A stretch of 64,000 nt of DNA, taken from Patiria miniata. Lineage: Eukaryota; Echinodermata; Asteroidea; Valvatida; Asterinidae. The notes under the pieces were generated by a model. It was not told the origin of the DNA, ran no database searches, and worked only from the letters and a program-made list of their open reading frames with translations. A program made the translations under genes and the position numbers. Shown piece by piece: positions 51,366 through 62,662 of the stretch. Position 1 is the stretch's first letter; each line of letters starts with the position of its first letter. Location of the stretch: NCBI RefSeq assembly GCF_015706575.1, contig NW_024037062.1:9854811-9918810 (forward strand), written 5' to 3'.

Positions 51366-51696
51366 CAGTCGAGTCTCGTTAATACAAACTCGTTCGAACC
51401 TAGACAAATTGTTCGTTACATCAGAATTTTGTATTAAGAGGAACATCAGTCCCGTTCATTGTGTACATAAATGCACAGTCGGGACTAAGGCTTTATGTTT
51501 GTTATAACCAGAATTTTGGGTTACACCTCTATGTTCCGACACCCCTATGTTCCGACTGCACATATTCCTATTCCTAACCCTAACCAGTAACACAATCGTA
51601 TGTGCGGTTTGTCGGAACATAGGGGTGTCGGAACATACATGTAGAGTAGTCACCAAATTTTGTATTAACAGAGTTTGTACTAACGAAATTCGACTG
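51366..51696 (+). mobile_element. Tigger/pogo-like MITE, GTTAATACAAAC family, copy 2, with a nested insertion
   Basis: The ends CAGTCGAGTCTCGTTAATAC and GTACTAACGAAATTCGACTG are flanked by TA on both sides (51,364-51,365 and 51,697-51,698). Without its insertion it aligns with the reverse complement of copy 1. A 138-bp second element occupies 51,518-51,655. Confidence 0.85.
51518..51655. mobile_element. Foldback element nested in the 51,366 MITE
   Basis: Inverted modules ATGTTCCGACACCCCTATG and CATAGGGGTGTCGGAACAT face each other around an AT-rich centre. AATTTT flanks the insertion on both sides (51,512-51,517 and 51,656-51,661), and copy 1 of the host element has an uninterrupted AATTT at the same place, which fixes the insertion. 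Confidence 0.85.
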
Positions 51697-52783
51697 TACA
51701 CGTACATGCAGGGCTCCCAGAAGGCAAACGATGGAATTAATGACAGACTTAATGTATCATTATTTGTGAGAAAGCTCTTTGAACTTTGTACACAGGTGGT
51801 ACAAAGCGTAAAGGGTGAAAAGGATCATTCTAGGCAAAATCTGTGAATTCTAAGCAATGTACAGCCTTTTTAAAAATTTTGTTTAAATTCTTGCTAAATT
51901 GTTTTAGAGTCCAACTATTCCCACTCCAAACATGCACGAGTACTTTATAAACCCAAATGCTAAATTTTTAGTAAAATATGAGATTTGTGTTGGCACTGTA
52001 AATGGTGAAGCTTGAATTCCGGATTTCCTGAAATGAACAACTCTAAGCCTGAAAATTCTACCAAAAACCAACTCCCGAATGTTGAGGTTTTTGATGAAAT
52101 GAAGTGTGGACTAATTGTCATAATTGCTCATTTTACGCACCTGTAAATGTACAACTGAATATCTTTTACTACAATTTAAAGCAGAACCAATGCTCCCCCA
52201 CACTCACATTACCCATGCCCCCCCCCCCCCCCCAAATAAAAGCCAGCAAAACCACCCCCAAGGGGCGGGCATTCACCTCTGCTATTTGATCCGGAACCCA
52301 TGTGGAATACCCAACAGAGACACAATCAGACACAACAGTCTGATTAGATAAGAAATCAATTAATTATTCATTCTGTTCCTAAAAGGCATTGATCCAGTGG
52401 CGCTGTTTGTGTTGTGTATATACTTGTAGTGTGTGTTTCACAGGTCCCAGGATGAAGTCTGCAGCCACAGTGGCCTGTTTATCAAGCCAGTCAATGCAAA
52501 CTACTACTAGCCACTCAGTCTTCATTATGACACTAAACCCATGTCAAAAAAAAAAACCCAAAAAACAATCCAACACTAGTAATTGAGTGACGAGTGTTGA
52601 TAAAAAAACCACACACCTCAGTAAAGCCACTTATGAAACTTACACTTTATATGTCCACAAAATGCTGATATTACCGTATCTAAACAAGCAACGCTGATCG
52701 CTTAATCAGAAAGGGCAAACTCATTCGCAAATAGTGTGACCGCTTAAATTTAGAAACAAAAACGGCTGACGCACAAACACGGG

Positions 52784-52791
52784 TGACGTCA
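52784..52791. promoter_or_regulatory. CRE-type palindrome TGACGTCA
   Basis: A single perfect cyclic-AMP response element core. It lies in a patch (about 52,640-52,930) that is richer in GC and low in repeats. One 8-base match in 64 kb can occur by chance, so functional meaning is only suggested. Confidence 0.25.
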
Positions 52792-55040
52792 AATGAAATA
52801 CACAAGGGTGGGGGGGGGGTTGGAAGTTTGAACGGCAAAGCTGACCGACAATTTTTTGCCACAAACCGAGTGAAGTGGTGCTTCGGAGCATGGAATAAGC
52901 TCTTTAAACCTATATAGATCCACACTGCACGGCAATGTCTAATACACTGAGATTAAACCCATATCAGCAACCGGGTTACAGTGTCAAGTTTAAAGGCAAC
53001 TGATCAACCTACCTATTACTTTGAAACACCAAAGCCTTCTGTTTCCTCCCAGTGTTAATTATCACTGCTTTTTTTTTTTTTAAATTACTTCCATATTTTA
53101 TGGTACTCTAATCTGAGCATCAGAGTGCACGTTCCGTTAACGGTAATGTTCAAATTATAACAGTCATTGGAGCAAATTTATCAAATCGGGAACGAGCTAA
53201 TATCATCCCAGGCAGTTCACAATGACCCGCAATGTATTTTCCAATAAAACTATATGTGCTTTTTGACAGGAAACTCTTAACAGCCTTGGCGCAGGGGCCG
53301 AGAATGTTGACTTCTGTCAAACACTGGTCCCCAATAACATAGCGCTGCAACTGCTCTGAAGTAGGCATGGGAAGTGTTCAATTTGGGGGAATTCGGCAAT
53401 ATAATCGGATTATTTATTGGCAGTTTAACCTCACATTCTTTTCCTGTTCCAACATCCAGGTAAAAAAAAAAAAGGAACAACTGCCAAATTGTTATTAAGC
53501 CTTTTATATTAACCCAAAACAAGGGTCAACATCATGGCTTATGTTGTTTATTAGCTAAATGCCGTCAATTAGAGTAAATCAAAGCCATAAATTTATGAAG
53601 AAACCGGCCAGAAAGAACGGCTGATGGATTTGATTCTTCTGTTCGGGAAAGAAAGGCAAGAGATATGTAGGAGTACCCACTAAAGAGAAAGTGCTGGAAA
53701 TAAATCTCTGGCCGAGTTCTTTATGAGTGTTACGTTTGGTTCCTGACCTACGTGCCGGATCAAGTCGACTGCTTGTGGCCATTCACAGAGCACCAGTCAA
53801 TAATAACTGGCGCCCCCAACCCAAGGTCAACAGCCATTCACAATAACAGAAAACTGGTCAACAAATCCGCCAAGGCCGCCTCTCATTGGTCAGGTCTTCG
53901 GATATATTTCTCAACCCCCCCTCCTCCCCCCCCCCCCCCTCCAAGAAAACATCTTGGGAAATCCTCCCAAGGTCCTGCAAGCTTATGTATCAATGGACTC
54001 TTGAAGGAAGGCAATTCCAGGCCGGGGGATTGATACATTGAAAAACGTGACCAAGAAAAAATAAATATGGGCAAAATAAATAAATGGACAACAATGAGGG
54101 AATAGAGTTGGGTGGCGATCTGTGATTTGACTGACAGTGCAGTGTTATACAGATTACCAAAGCTCCTTGAAAACAATATTAAGGCCATTTCTGCCATATT
54201 AAGTTTTCTTGTAAGAATGACAAGGTTCTTAAAGAAAGACATGATCAATGAAACTATTGAAGTCAGTGGCAAGGTTGTCACAAACATTTCCTCGTTGTTT
54301 TTGTTAGGAAATTCATTCCCCCACCCACACTTTCTTCTTTTCAAAGTCTACAGTCGGGCATAAAGTATAGATTAAAGCCATTGGTTAAATTTTTTCTTTT
54401 AAATGATGATCAACGCAGATTCTGCGCGATTGTGAACCTCAATTGTGGGGCTCAATCGTGTGTGACCGCACCAAGCAAGTCACGATTTTCCAATCAGTCA
54501 AATTCATTCTTCAAAACACAAACAAAAATTTGTCACAGCAAATTGTGTGTATAATCCAGCCAAAAAAACTTCACGGTGCATGCACAGCATTCATGAATCA
54601 TTATTATTGAGTACAGTATATCTGATTGTTCGGCAGATCATGGAGGGTTTTCCTTCCTCCACGGGCAGATCCAACAATCACATTGTGTGTGTGGTTACAT
54701 GACGAACATTCTGAGGGCTTGCAACAACCTTTTTTTTTGCCAGTCTATTGCAAAACACTCTTGGCTTTATGTCAACTCCCCAAACACACGGGTACAATGT
54801 AGGAGCGAACGGTTGGAGCGGGGCCAACAAAGTACCAACTGTTGACACAGCGCACAAAAGTGACTGGCATTCTAGGACTGTATCCCACTCCGTCTAACCT
54901 TGGTCCGAACACCTTTTGATTTGTTTTCTCTCTCTTCAGGTTAGGCCACTCCGAACAAACAGCTTTGCATGTTAGAGGTAACAATTGCATTTGGGGCCAC
55001 AGGGAAAGCTGTGCCTTGAAGGGGCAATTTCTCTCCAGAA

Positions 55041-55155
55041 GGGCCCAATCTCAAGAAAACACTGCTCCGCTGAGCAAAAATCTGCTGGGAACCAGTCAAC
55101 GGTAATATACATATGACATGGCAATTTGGCTGGTAACCTGTTTTCGCTGAGCTGC
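55041..55155. mobile_element. Partial, diverged copy of the 18,606/50,011 foldback MITE
   Basis: It starts GGGCCCAATCTCAAGAAAAC and contains GGGAACCAGTCAACGG and TTTGGCTGGTAACCTG, matching the inner modules of the complete copies. The right end is missing or unrecognisable. Confidence 0.65.
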
Positions 55156-55257
55156 CATTAGCCAATTTTTATGGCTGCATTCATGGTTCAAAGTTTTTTA
55201 ACTTAATTAAAACCCTAACCCCCAGTAGTTTCCCAGTAGTTCCCCAGGACTACCCAG

Positions 55258-55475
55258 CTAAATCCAACAGAGTCTGACAGTTACTCATATGAGTTTCCTG
55301 CTCAATATAGTCCAACACAATCCAACTTGCCAAGTTGCTGGGTACCTGACAATATACAATGACTGGCATGCTCAATCCAACAGAATCCAACTGTGCCTTA
55401 TTTTTCTGTTTGCTGCTGGATCTAACAGAGTCCAACTTGGCGTTATTTACCAGTACCCAACAGAATCCAACTCTG
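55258..55475 (+). repeat. Degenerate minisatellite AATCCAACAGAGTCCAACT
   Basis: About five copies of a roughly 19-base theme (at about 55,261, 55,308, 55,373, 55,419 and 55,454) separated by 30-45 bases of unlike sequence. It creates a 120-codon open frame (55,289-55,651, plus) with NPTESN-like strings; I read this frame as a by-product. Confidence 0.65.
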
Positions 55476-55957
55476 AATGCATGTTTCAGTTGCCTGCTTC
55501 AACAGGAATATTACAGGGGTTTACTGCTCAATCAAATGGCAACAGGACCCAGTGGGCATGTAGAATAGTTGGAGCATGGAGAATCTATATTGTCAGTAAA
55601 CTGTACAATGCAAGTAATATTGTAATCAGTTTACAACTTATTTCCTTGTGATTGGGTTTAGAGTTCCATGCACATATCAAGCAGTTTTAAGACAACTGAA
55701 GACGCCAACTCAAAATACTCAATGTCACAGGGAAAAGGATGCAAACCTTATACTGTACCAGTACATCCTCAATGGATGCATGTTATAAAAACAAACCCTG
55801 ACATTTACTACACAATGTACATGTTGGAATGCAATCAACACATATATGAACAAATCCAAAACCCAGTCAATCGTCAAGAGCTCCAATTCCAAAATGTTTG
55901 TCACATATGTACCCACTGTTGACCCTGCCAACTTCTTTCTTCAACTGCTGAAACTAC

Positions 55958-56170
55958 GTATGTTCATACCAAAACATAATTTTCAGCAAAATCTGAAACC
56001 TGATTGTCCCTTTGATAACAAAAAATATCAAACGTGGGGGTGCACCTTTAATATTCAACAATATGTATGTTCATACCAAAACATAATCTTCAACAAAATC
56101 TGAAACCCGATTGTCCATTTGAGGACGAAAAATATCAAACATGGGGGTGCACCTTTAATATTCAACAATA
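55958..56170. repeat. Direct tandem duplication, 107 bp, two copies
   Basis: Both copies start GTATGTTCATACCAAAACAT and end GGGGGTGCACCTTTAATATT plus CAACAATA; copy 2 starts at 56,065. They differ at only a handful of positions. Confidence 0.9.
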
Positions 56171-59100
56171 CCCCACAGTCATGTACATTACACTGTAGCA
56201 TACATGTATGCCCATGTAACTAGGCATTGCAGCAGCTATAATGGGTTTACCTTTACTGAGTACATAACAACCAGGGGCCGATGAACAATACCAAACAGTT
56301 CTCCTGTATAATCAGTAAGCCAATACAACTTGCATTGTGAATGGACACTTTTTTAAGTACTCTCAGGGGCGTATATTTCTTTTTTTTTCATTCAGCGCAC
56401 TGAGCCTTAGAGCATAGAGCAATCTTTAGTGTCACGGATGGCTTATCCAAACTTCCAGCTTTTTTCTTGTGACATCTTTGTTAAATCTGGGTAATTTCAG
56501 TTTGGAAATTGGGTAAGGGGCAACATTGTTCCTTTATTTAAGGTGGAAGAGAGCGAAGACTTATGTTGTACTTGTAGAAGTAGTGCAGATACTTTGTAAG
56601 TTTAGATATTGAAAAATGAAAATCGGGTGCCATGTTTCGGTTGCACAAGCGGGAGCTAGTGCATGCACCGCCACTTTAGTAATATGTAAGTTTGTTCTTT
56701 ATTCCAAACAATTCTGGAATCAGGAATGTTTTGATGGATTTTTAGGAAGGTACACTTACCAGGAAGAAAGAGCCACTTGCATAGGAGTTATAAAAAATAG
56801 TACATTTGTTTTTTTCAAACTGGAATACAACATCTTTAAAAATGGCAAATAAAATATAATCTATGCTGTTTTACTAAGTTTAAACTTAAATGACACTGAA
56901 AAGTGCACTGCATTGACCTGGAAAAGAAATACTCTTCCTCAATTTGGGAATGCGAAGACTGCGTAAGCCCCTTTAAAAGAAAGGCGCAGGGTTTATCATG
57001 AGGTCACAAACTGTCAGCTTAGGAAACTGGATCTCAGTTCAGGAAACCAGGGTGCACTAAAGGTCATCCTCCCCTTTCCTAGCTCTATGCTCATACCAAG
57101 CACCACACACATGCCTTGCCACATCATCAGCACAGACAGAAAGTCTGTGGACAGCTAAAACCTCACATCCCAACGCAATGAGCGTCAAAAGTAAAAAAAA
57201 GTGCACTGTTCTGTAAATACGTCCCATCTGTGAAATTCAAGTTCAAAACGACCTGTTAGGCTTATCCATCCTAATACTGTTTAACAGTGCATACATACAT
57301 GAACGTTAACCAACAGCATCCTAACACTACTATTTAGTGAAGGCATTAAAACACTAAGGGCTTCAAAAAAAATTACGGGCCTTATATTTTCAAAGGTTAA
57401 AAGTTGACAGCACCGAACCGCAAGAATGTATAAATTTTAAAACTCAAACACGCTGTGCAGTGAATGAACTTATAACCATTCAGGAAACATTAAGGAAACT
57501 CTGTACACGTAAATGTATGTATTTGTTAAACACAGACTTGTCAAAACTATACAGTTTGTTTTAAGACGGAAACTGAAGAACATGCAGACATGACGAAGAA
57601 GGGGATGTCATAAAGAGCCGTTTCCTCACACAAAAAGTAGGTCAACATAAAAGGACAGTAGTAAAAAACAAACCTTTGATCCCAGAAGACTAAATTACTT
57701 CAAACATTCACTCTAATAAAAAAAAAAGCGGTAATTCTTTCTTAAAGAATGTGAAAGGTAGTCAAGTTCAGGGCAAATATTGCGAAGAACAAGTTGACCC
57801 AGCAAGACTTCCTTGATGCCGCTAACCCCACACTGGTTAACTGTCCCCCTAGTACACCGACCCCATAGTCCTGACAGCTCAGCGCACAGCGCTAGACCCA
57901 ACCCCCAGTCCTTAGGGCCTTCACTGGCCCATTTGACCACCCCATGACCCAGACTATGACCCAGGCAAGCAAAGAATCCAGTCACACAAGTGGGGGAAGT
58001 AAATCACACCTGTCAGTCTGCAACTCAAAAGAAATAACCCGGCACTATTTTTTCTAACAGCTATTTCTACTTTTCCATGAACATTAGCCAGTTCAGTATA
58101 CCAACTGCACATGTGTACATCAGGATTTGACGATTTTTCTTTCAGGATAAATGTTTCATAGCGTACGTGCAAACGCATATAGCAGGTACCAGAAAATTGT
58201 ATGAGATCATCGTGTTTTGAAGTAACATTTTCCAAAAATGTTTGGACAGCGAAGTGTCTTTAGGTGTCTTGTGTGTCCAAACTTTTGTGCGAACAAAACT
58301 TTCCATCATCTTTTCAATTGCACGAAAAAATTGCACAATGCAGATTCGGTGACCACGTCCCCCACAGTCTTGTGTGCACTTATCTGCCGCGTTTATCCCG
58401 AAAGAAAAATTGTCGAAACTTGATGAATCAAAATTTGCGGCAAAATAAAACCAGCGCGAAGTGGTTTAGGCTATAGAAGCAAGCAAGTTTGTTAGGGAAA
58501 CAAACAATCGTTTTAATGAATATAAAAATTTTAAATTCTAAAATACTTTACCTAACTATTTCATAAAAAATATGCAAGATGTGACTGAGGAAGAATTATG
58601 GAGAGCCATAACTACCTTGTTTTGAAAGTATCTACAGTACTTCAGTATTTCCATTCCTTTACTGAAAGAAGGAGGAGAAGTAAAACCATTTACAATACAC
58701 TGTGGACCTTGATAATTGCTTAACCTCTTCAGACGAATTGGTCAATTCAATTCTTTCTCCTGCTGAATACCAGTGCTTTGAAAGGGCAAGGCCATGTTGA
58801 AGAGACATGTATTAGCGCACGTATCAAACAAACACCGCCGACAGCTATGAACCAAGGTAAAAGCCATTATCACTACTTCCACAAACCTTTCCTCCTTTCT
58901 TGCACAACAGCCGAAAACTCTTGGCACTTAGCCAAAACTGATTTCTTGACCAATGACCGAGACAAACTGGATATCCGAGATGGAATGTAGAAGGCTGTGC
59001 CAGCCAGATCGATGCTGTTTACCGGGAGTCGGGGTTTGGCCAGAAAAAGTTGCCGGTTTCGGGACAACCAGCAGACTGGCGTAAACTGTTGGGCTTGACA

Positions 59101-62100
59101 GCAAAACCAACAAGTGAAAATGGGTGTTACTTTTCGCTTGTTTAATTCTGGGAAAGCTTAAATAAAAAGTAACGTTTGTTAACTTAAGGTTTGCCTTTAA
59201 ATACTTTCATAGTACTGGTACATATCACTAGCCTCTTTGGTATTTTACAAGCCTGTTTATAGATGATTTTTAAGTTTGTTAATCAATTAACTTTCCTTCA
59301 CAAGTCCCACTCCCCACCCATAAAGAACTAAGTTTTGTCAACTTCTATCACAAAAACTAGTCTGACAGGGCAGGAGTCTGAACTGTGTCTGGCAAAAGTG
59401 AAAATCTAGTGGAATTGTCTAGGAAAAGCTAATATACGGTAGTATATGTGCTACTGAGTACATGGTACAGGTACCGGTAGTGGGTCAATGCATTTACAGT
59501 GAAAGAGGCCCATTTGGTGTGTAGGCCTACAGTACATGTATGTCTAGACCAAATGATGATACGTCAAGTCCAGTGGCGGGTCAACCAGGGGTCAGACTTG
59601 GGTCAAGGGAGTGCTCTATTTCTTGGAATGTACAAGCAAGCCATTTGGGTTCAAGTCTGGTAAGCGTTTGCCTCACAAACATTGCTTCCAAATTATTTCG
59701 GCATTGTTTCAACTCAGGATGAGTAAAAATAAAATTAAAAGGAATTCAAGATGGCCTGAACCCGTTTCTCAGTTTCTCATTATTTTTCTCAGGGTTTTTC
59801 CTTTACTTCTGGGGATTGAGACATGTCTGGGTTGGGTGGTGCAATTTTAGGAATCATAGAAATTCTTGGAATGGGAGAGGCATCTTGTAAGCTTCAGGGG
59901 AAAAAATGTGGTCATCCAAGAGTGGGGTTGCTGTGGTCAGTGAAGAGGTTGGGCCAAAAGTAGATTATTATCCACAAGGGAAAGGGGGCCTTAAAGGTTC
60001 ACAGAAATTGAAACAGAAAAAACATCTACAAATAGATCTTACATAATGAATCAAAATTAATATTTCAGACCCATTGTGTTTTTGCCTAGTCTGCAAGAGC
60101 AATTTTTTTGTTGATCATGTCAAATTGAGAAAGGTTTGTTTGTTTGTTTGTTTGTTTGTGTGGACAGGAGCACAAGGGAAGGATATTTTACTGTTTCAAA
60201 TATTTATGAATTTTTGAAACACATCATAGTCCCAAATCCTAATTTCTGCGGTTTCCATCATTTCATCATCATCCAATTTTCCCCATTTCTATTTCTGTGA
60301 AACTTTTTAATAAAGCACAATTTCTAGACCATTCCTTCCACTCCTGGGTTTTTTTACCCAGAATGCCAGAGATTTCACCACTAACCTGAATTCTGCCCCC
60401 GAGGTTTTCTGGCACTAAGCGGGGGAAAAAAAACACCACACTAGCCCGTTCAACTGACTTGACTCGCACCCAACAACAAAATGTGGAAAAATATCGCCCT
60501 TTTGTTGCACTATGGACCAATTTACACATGTTGGACAATTGAACTCACGAACCGAGCAATATTACCCTAGGTGTTTGTTATTTTCTTTCAATGAGTGTCA
60601 AAAAGGTGACTTTCTGATTCGCCTTTTTTAGCCCGAGGCAAGGGACCCAACATCTTTTCCCACCAGAAGATAATTGTTGAAACTTTCTGGGTATTCAAGA
60701 CGGGAAAAAGGGGTCTTTTGCAGTATATATGTACACTGTACATGTGCATGTACACACTGTAGCTTACAATTTCCTGGATGAAAAAAAGTTCTTCTTTTGG
60801 TTTGTGGAAAAATGTTTTCCCATGTCTACGTTCTCGGATTTGAAAAAAAATTCTCTCGTAACTGGTTAAATGTAACTTTGCACTCCAAAAATACTTGCCT
60901 CAAAATGATTTTGCCTCATCATAGCTGACAAGAAAGACCTTTCACCACACCTATACTGTCTTTCCAAACATTTTTATCTCTCTATCTCATGCAAATATGC
61001 AGCAAGGAACTTTTTTTCACCTAAAGATTGGCTTGGCTATAGTTTGGCCTTCTGTGAGACCAATTTGAAATGCACAATTTTGTTTTCAATTTTTGTTACT
61101 GGAACAGGGTTATATTTCTTTCCCTCTGGTGATTTTTAATTTTTTTTTCATTTTTTTGGCCGAGTCTTTGTCTGCGCAAGTGGCTGGGATGTGAACAGAA
61201 GCAAAATAATAAAGATAATCTCAGGAACAGATTGGAACTTCATTAGGCCCAGCCTGGCAGCTTATTCCCCAGCCAACTGGTGGCAGTGGTTGTGAGCACT
61301 GACTGTAATAATGCTTGTCCCAGAACACATCATTGTGTTCCTGGCTTCTACAAGCCACACGCAACCGCAAATATTCTGGTAAGGTCATTAGCAAATCAGT
61401 TCCATTACACCGTTTCTTTCTTCCTTGTCCCCCTGCTTGTGACAAAGACGTGGGGTCAATCGCCGTGTATTTTCTCCCTCCCCATCGACTGATCCTGTGG
61501 CAAGATGCCCAGGAAAGAATCAATTTGGGACCAAACCTACCAACTGCTACTGTTGGCCAGGGTTCACATGACTGAATTCTGAACATCTCTGCACCATATT
61601 CACCATGTTTGAATTCCAAATGTTTTTACGAGCATTCACTCACTTCTGAGACAACGTTCCAAAAACTAACACAACTTTTGTTTTTAATTTAACCCTAGCT
61701 CCTTACTAGAGCCTTTTTCTAAGTAGTGGACCAAGTCCGCCAAAATACATCACTGACCCTGCTTCACATAATGCTTTAGGACCTAAATCAGCTGAAATCC
61801 ACCACAAGACCACTACTACTATAGGTGGATTTTGATGGACTTGGTACTCATGGCTTTCCTACCAAAATCCCCAAAATGGGGAAATGGATTTTGATGGATT
61901 TGGGAAGGTTAGGGTTAATAGCAATTACAGATACATTTCTTCAACAAAAAGAAAGCCCCCTCCGCAAAAAAACCCAAAACAAGCAAGCAAACAAACAAGC
62001 ACTACATGTTTTAAATATGGAAACGTCTGCCTTGTCAAGCAATAGATACTGCATGAAATTTTTTGCGGGTGACCTGCCATTGCTGATGCCAAACTTTTCT

Positions 62101-62399
62101 GCACTGAACTTTGTTTGCGCTTTGCAGCAGCTCCACTTAATTGGCCCCTGGACAATTGTAAAGAATGCCTGTAACATTTACACATTCATGTAAGTGATGT
62201 AACGTGCTCCAGAACCTCAAGGCAATTCCCTGGTGATTGCAAGAAATCATCCCAGTTTATGGAACCATAGACGGCACATGTGCAGTATGCAACCAGTATG
62301 CAACCCTAGATTCATATTATGCGATTTATACCAATACACTGCCTACTAACTATGGTAAAGAGTGAAAGCAGGGGGACGAACCTGTGTTAATCACAGGAA
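56171..62399 (-). other. Deep intron or upstream region, last large part
   Basis: No exon was recognised. A (GTTT)n microsatellite lies at about 60,136-60,159. The GC-richer stretch 61,221-61,619 holds a 132-codon minus-strand open frame without recognisable motifs, and 57,713-57,985 a 90-codon one; neither shows flanking splice sites or similarity I can support. Confidence 0.4.
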
Positions 62400-62662
62400 C
62401 GGAGTGCCCATCTCTCTTTCATTAGCGATTGGGCCAGACTCATATGCTGCTGTGGGGGGATCGCCACACCACCTCCTCAGCGAGTCTGTTACCTTCCCAG
62501 CATTGAACAATGCCGGTACCCATTTAACACCTGGGTTGAGAGGAGTAATTGAGGTAAAGCGCCTTACTCAAGGGCACAACACGCATGGCCACAGTGGGGC
62601 TTGAACCCACAACCTCTCGATCACGAATCCTGTGCTCCACCGCTAGACCACACGTGCCCCCA
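62400..62662 (-). mobile_element. tRNA-derived SINE, third copy
   Basis: The minus strand starts GGGGGCACGTGTGGTCTAGC (A box), then has GGGTTCAAGCCCC (B box), GTGCCCTTGAGTAAGGCGC and an ACCCAGGTGTTAAATGGGTA-type block, the same order as in the SINE at 12,632-12,982. Its 3' end is approximate and no target duplication was found. Confidence 0.8.

Noticed and set aside
51541-51600. Telomere-like CCTAACCCTAACC string
   Set aside because: Only two units, located in the centre of the nested foldback element; not a telomeric tract.
53150-53368. 72-codon minus-strand frame with a protein-like composition
   Set aside because: No motif, no splice phase compatible with ZMIZ exon a and no similarity to the ZMIZ N-terminus that I recall.
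57713-57985. 90-codon minus-strand open frame rich in Gly, Leu and Cys
   Set aside because: No family resemblance and no splice or promoter support; probably chance in a GC-richer patch.
61221-61619. 132-codon minus-strand open frame
   Set aside because: No recognisable domain, no convincing start or splice context, and no neighbouring exons; kept only as a note in the regional entry.
62440-62490. Minus-strand WCGDPP string that resembles WCGDPRAF of the missing ZMIZ N-terminus
   Set aside because: It lies inside the tRNA-derived SINE at 62,400-62,662, the flanking residues do not match ZMIZ, and no splice sites fit.
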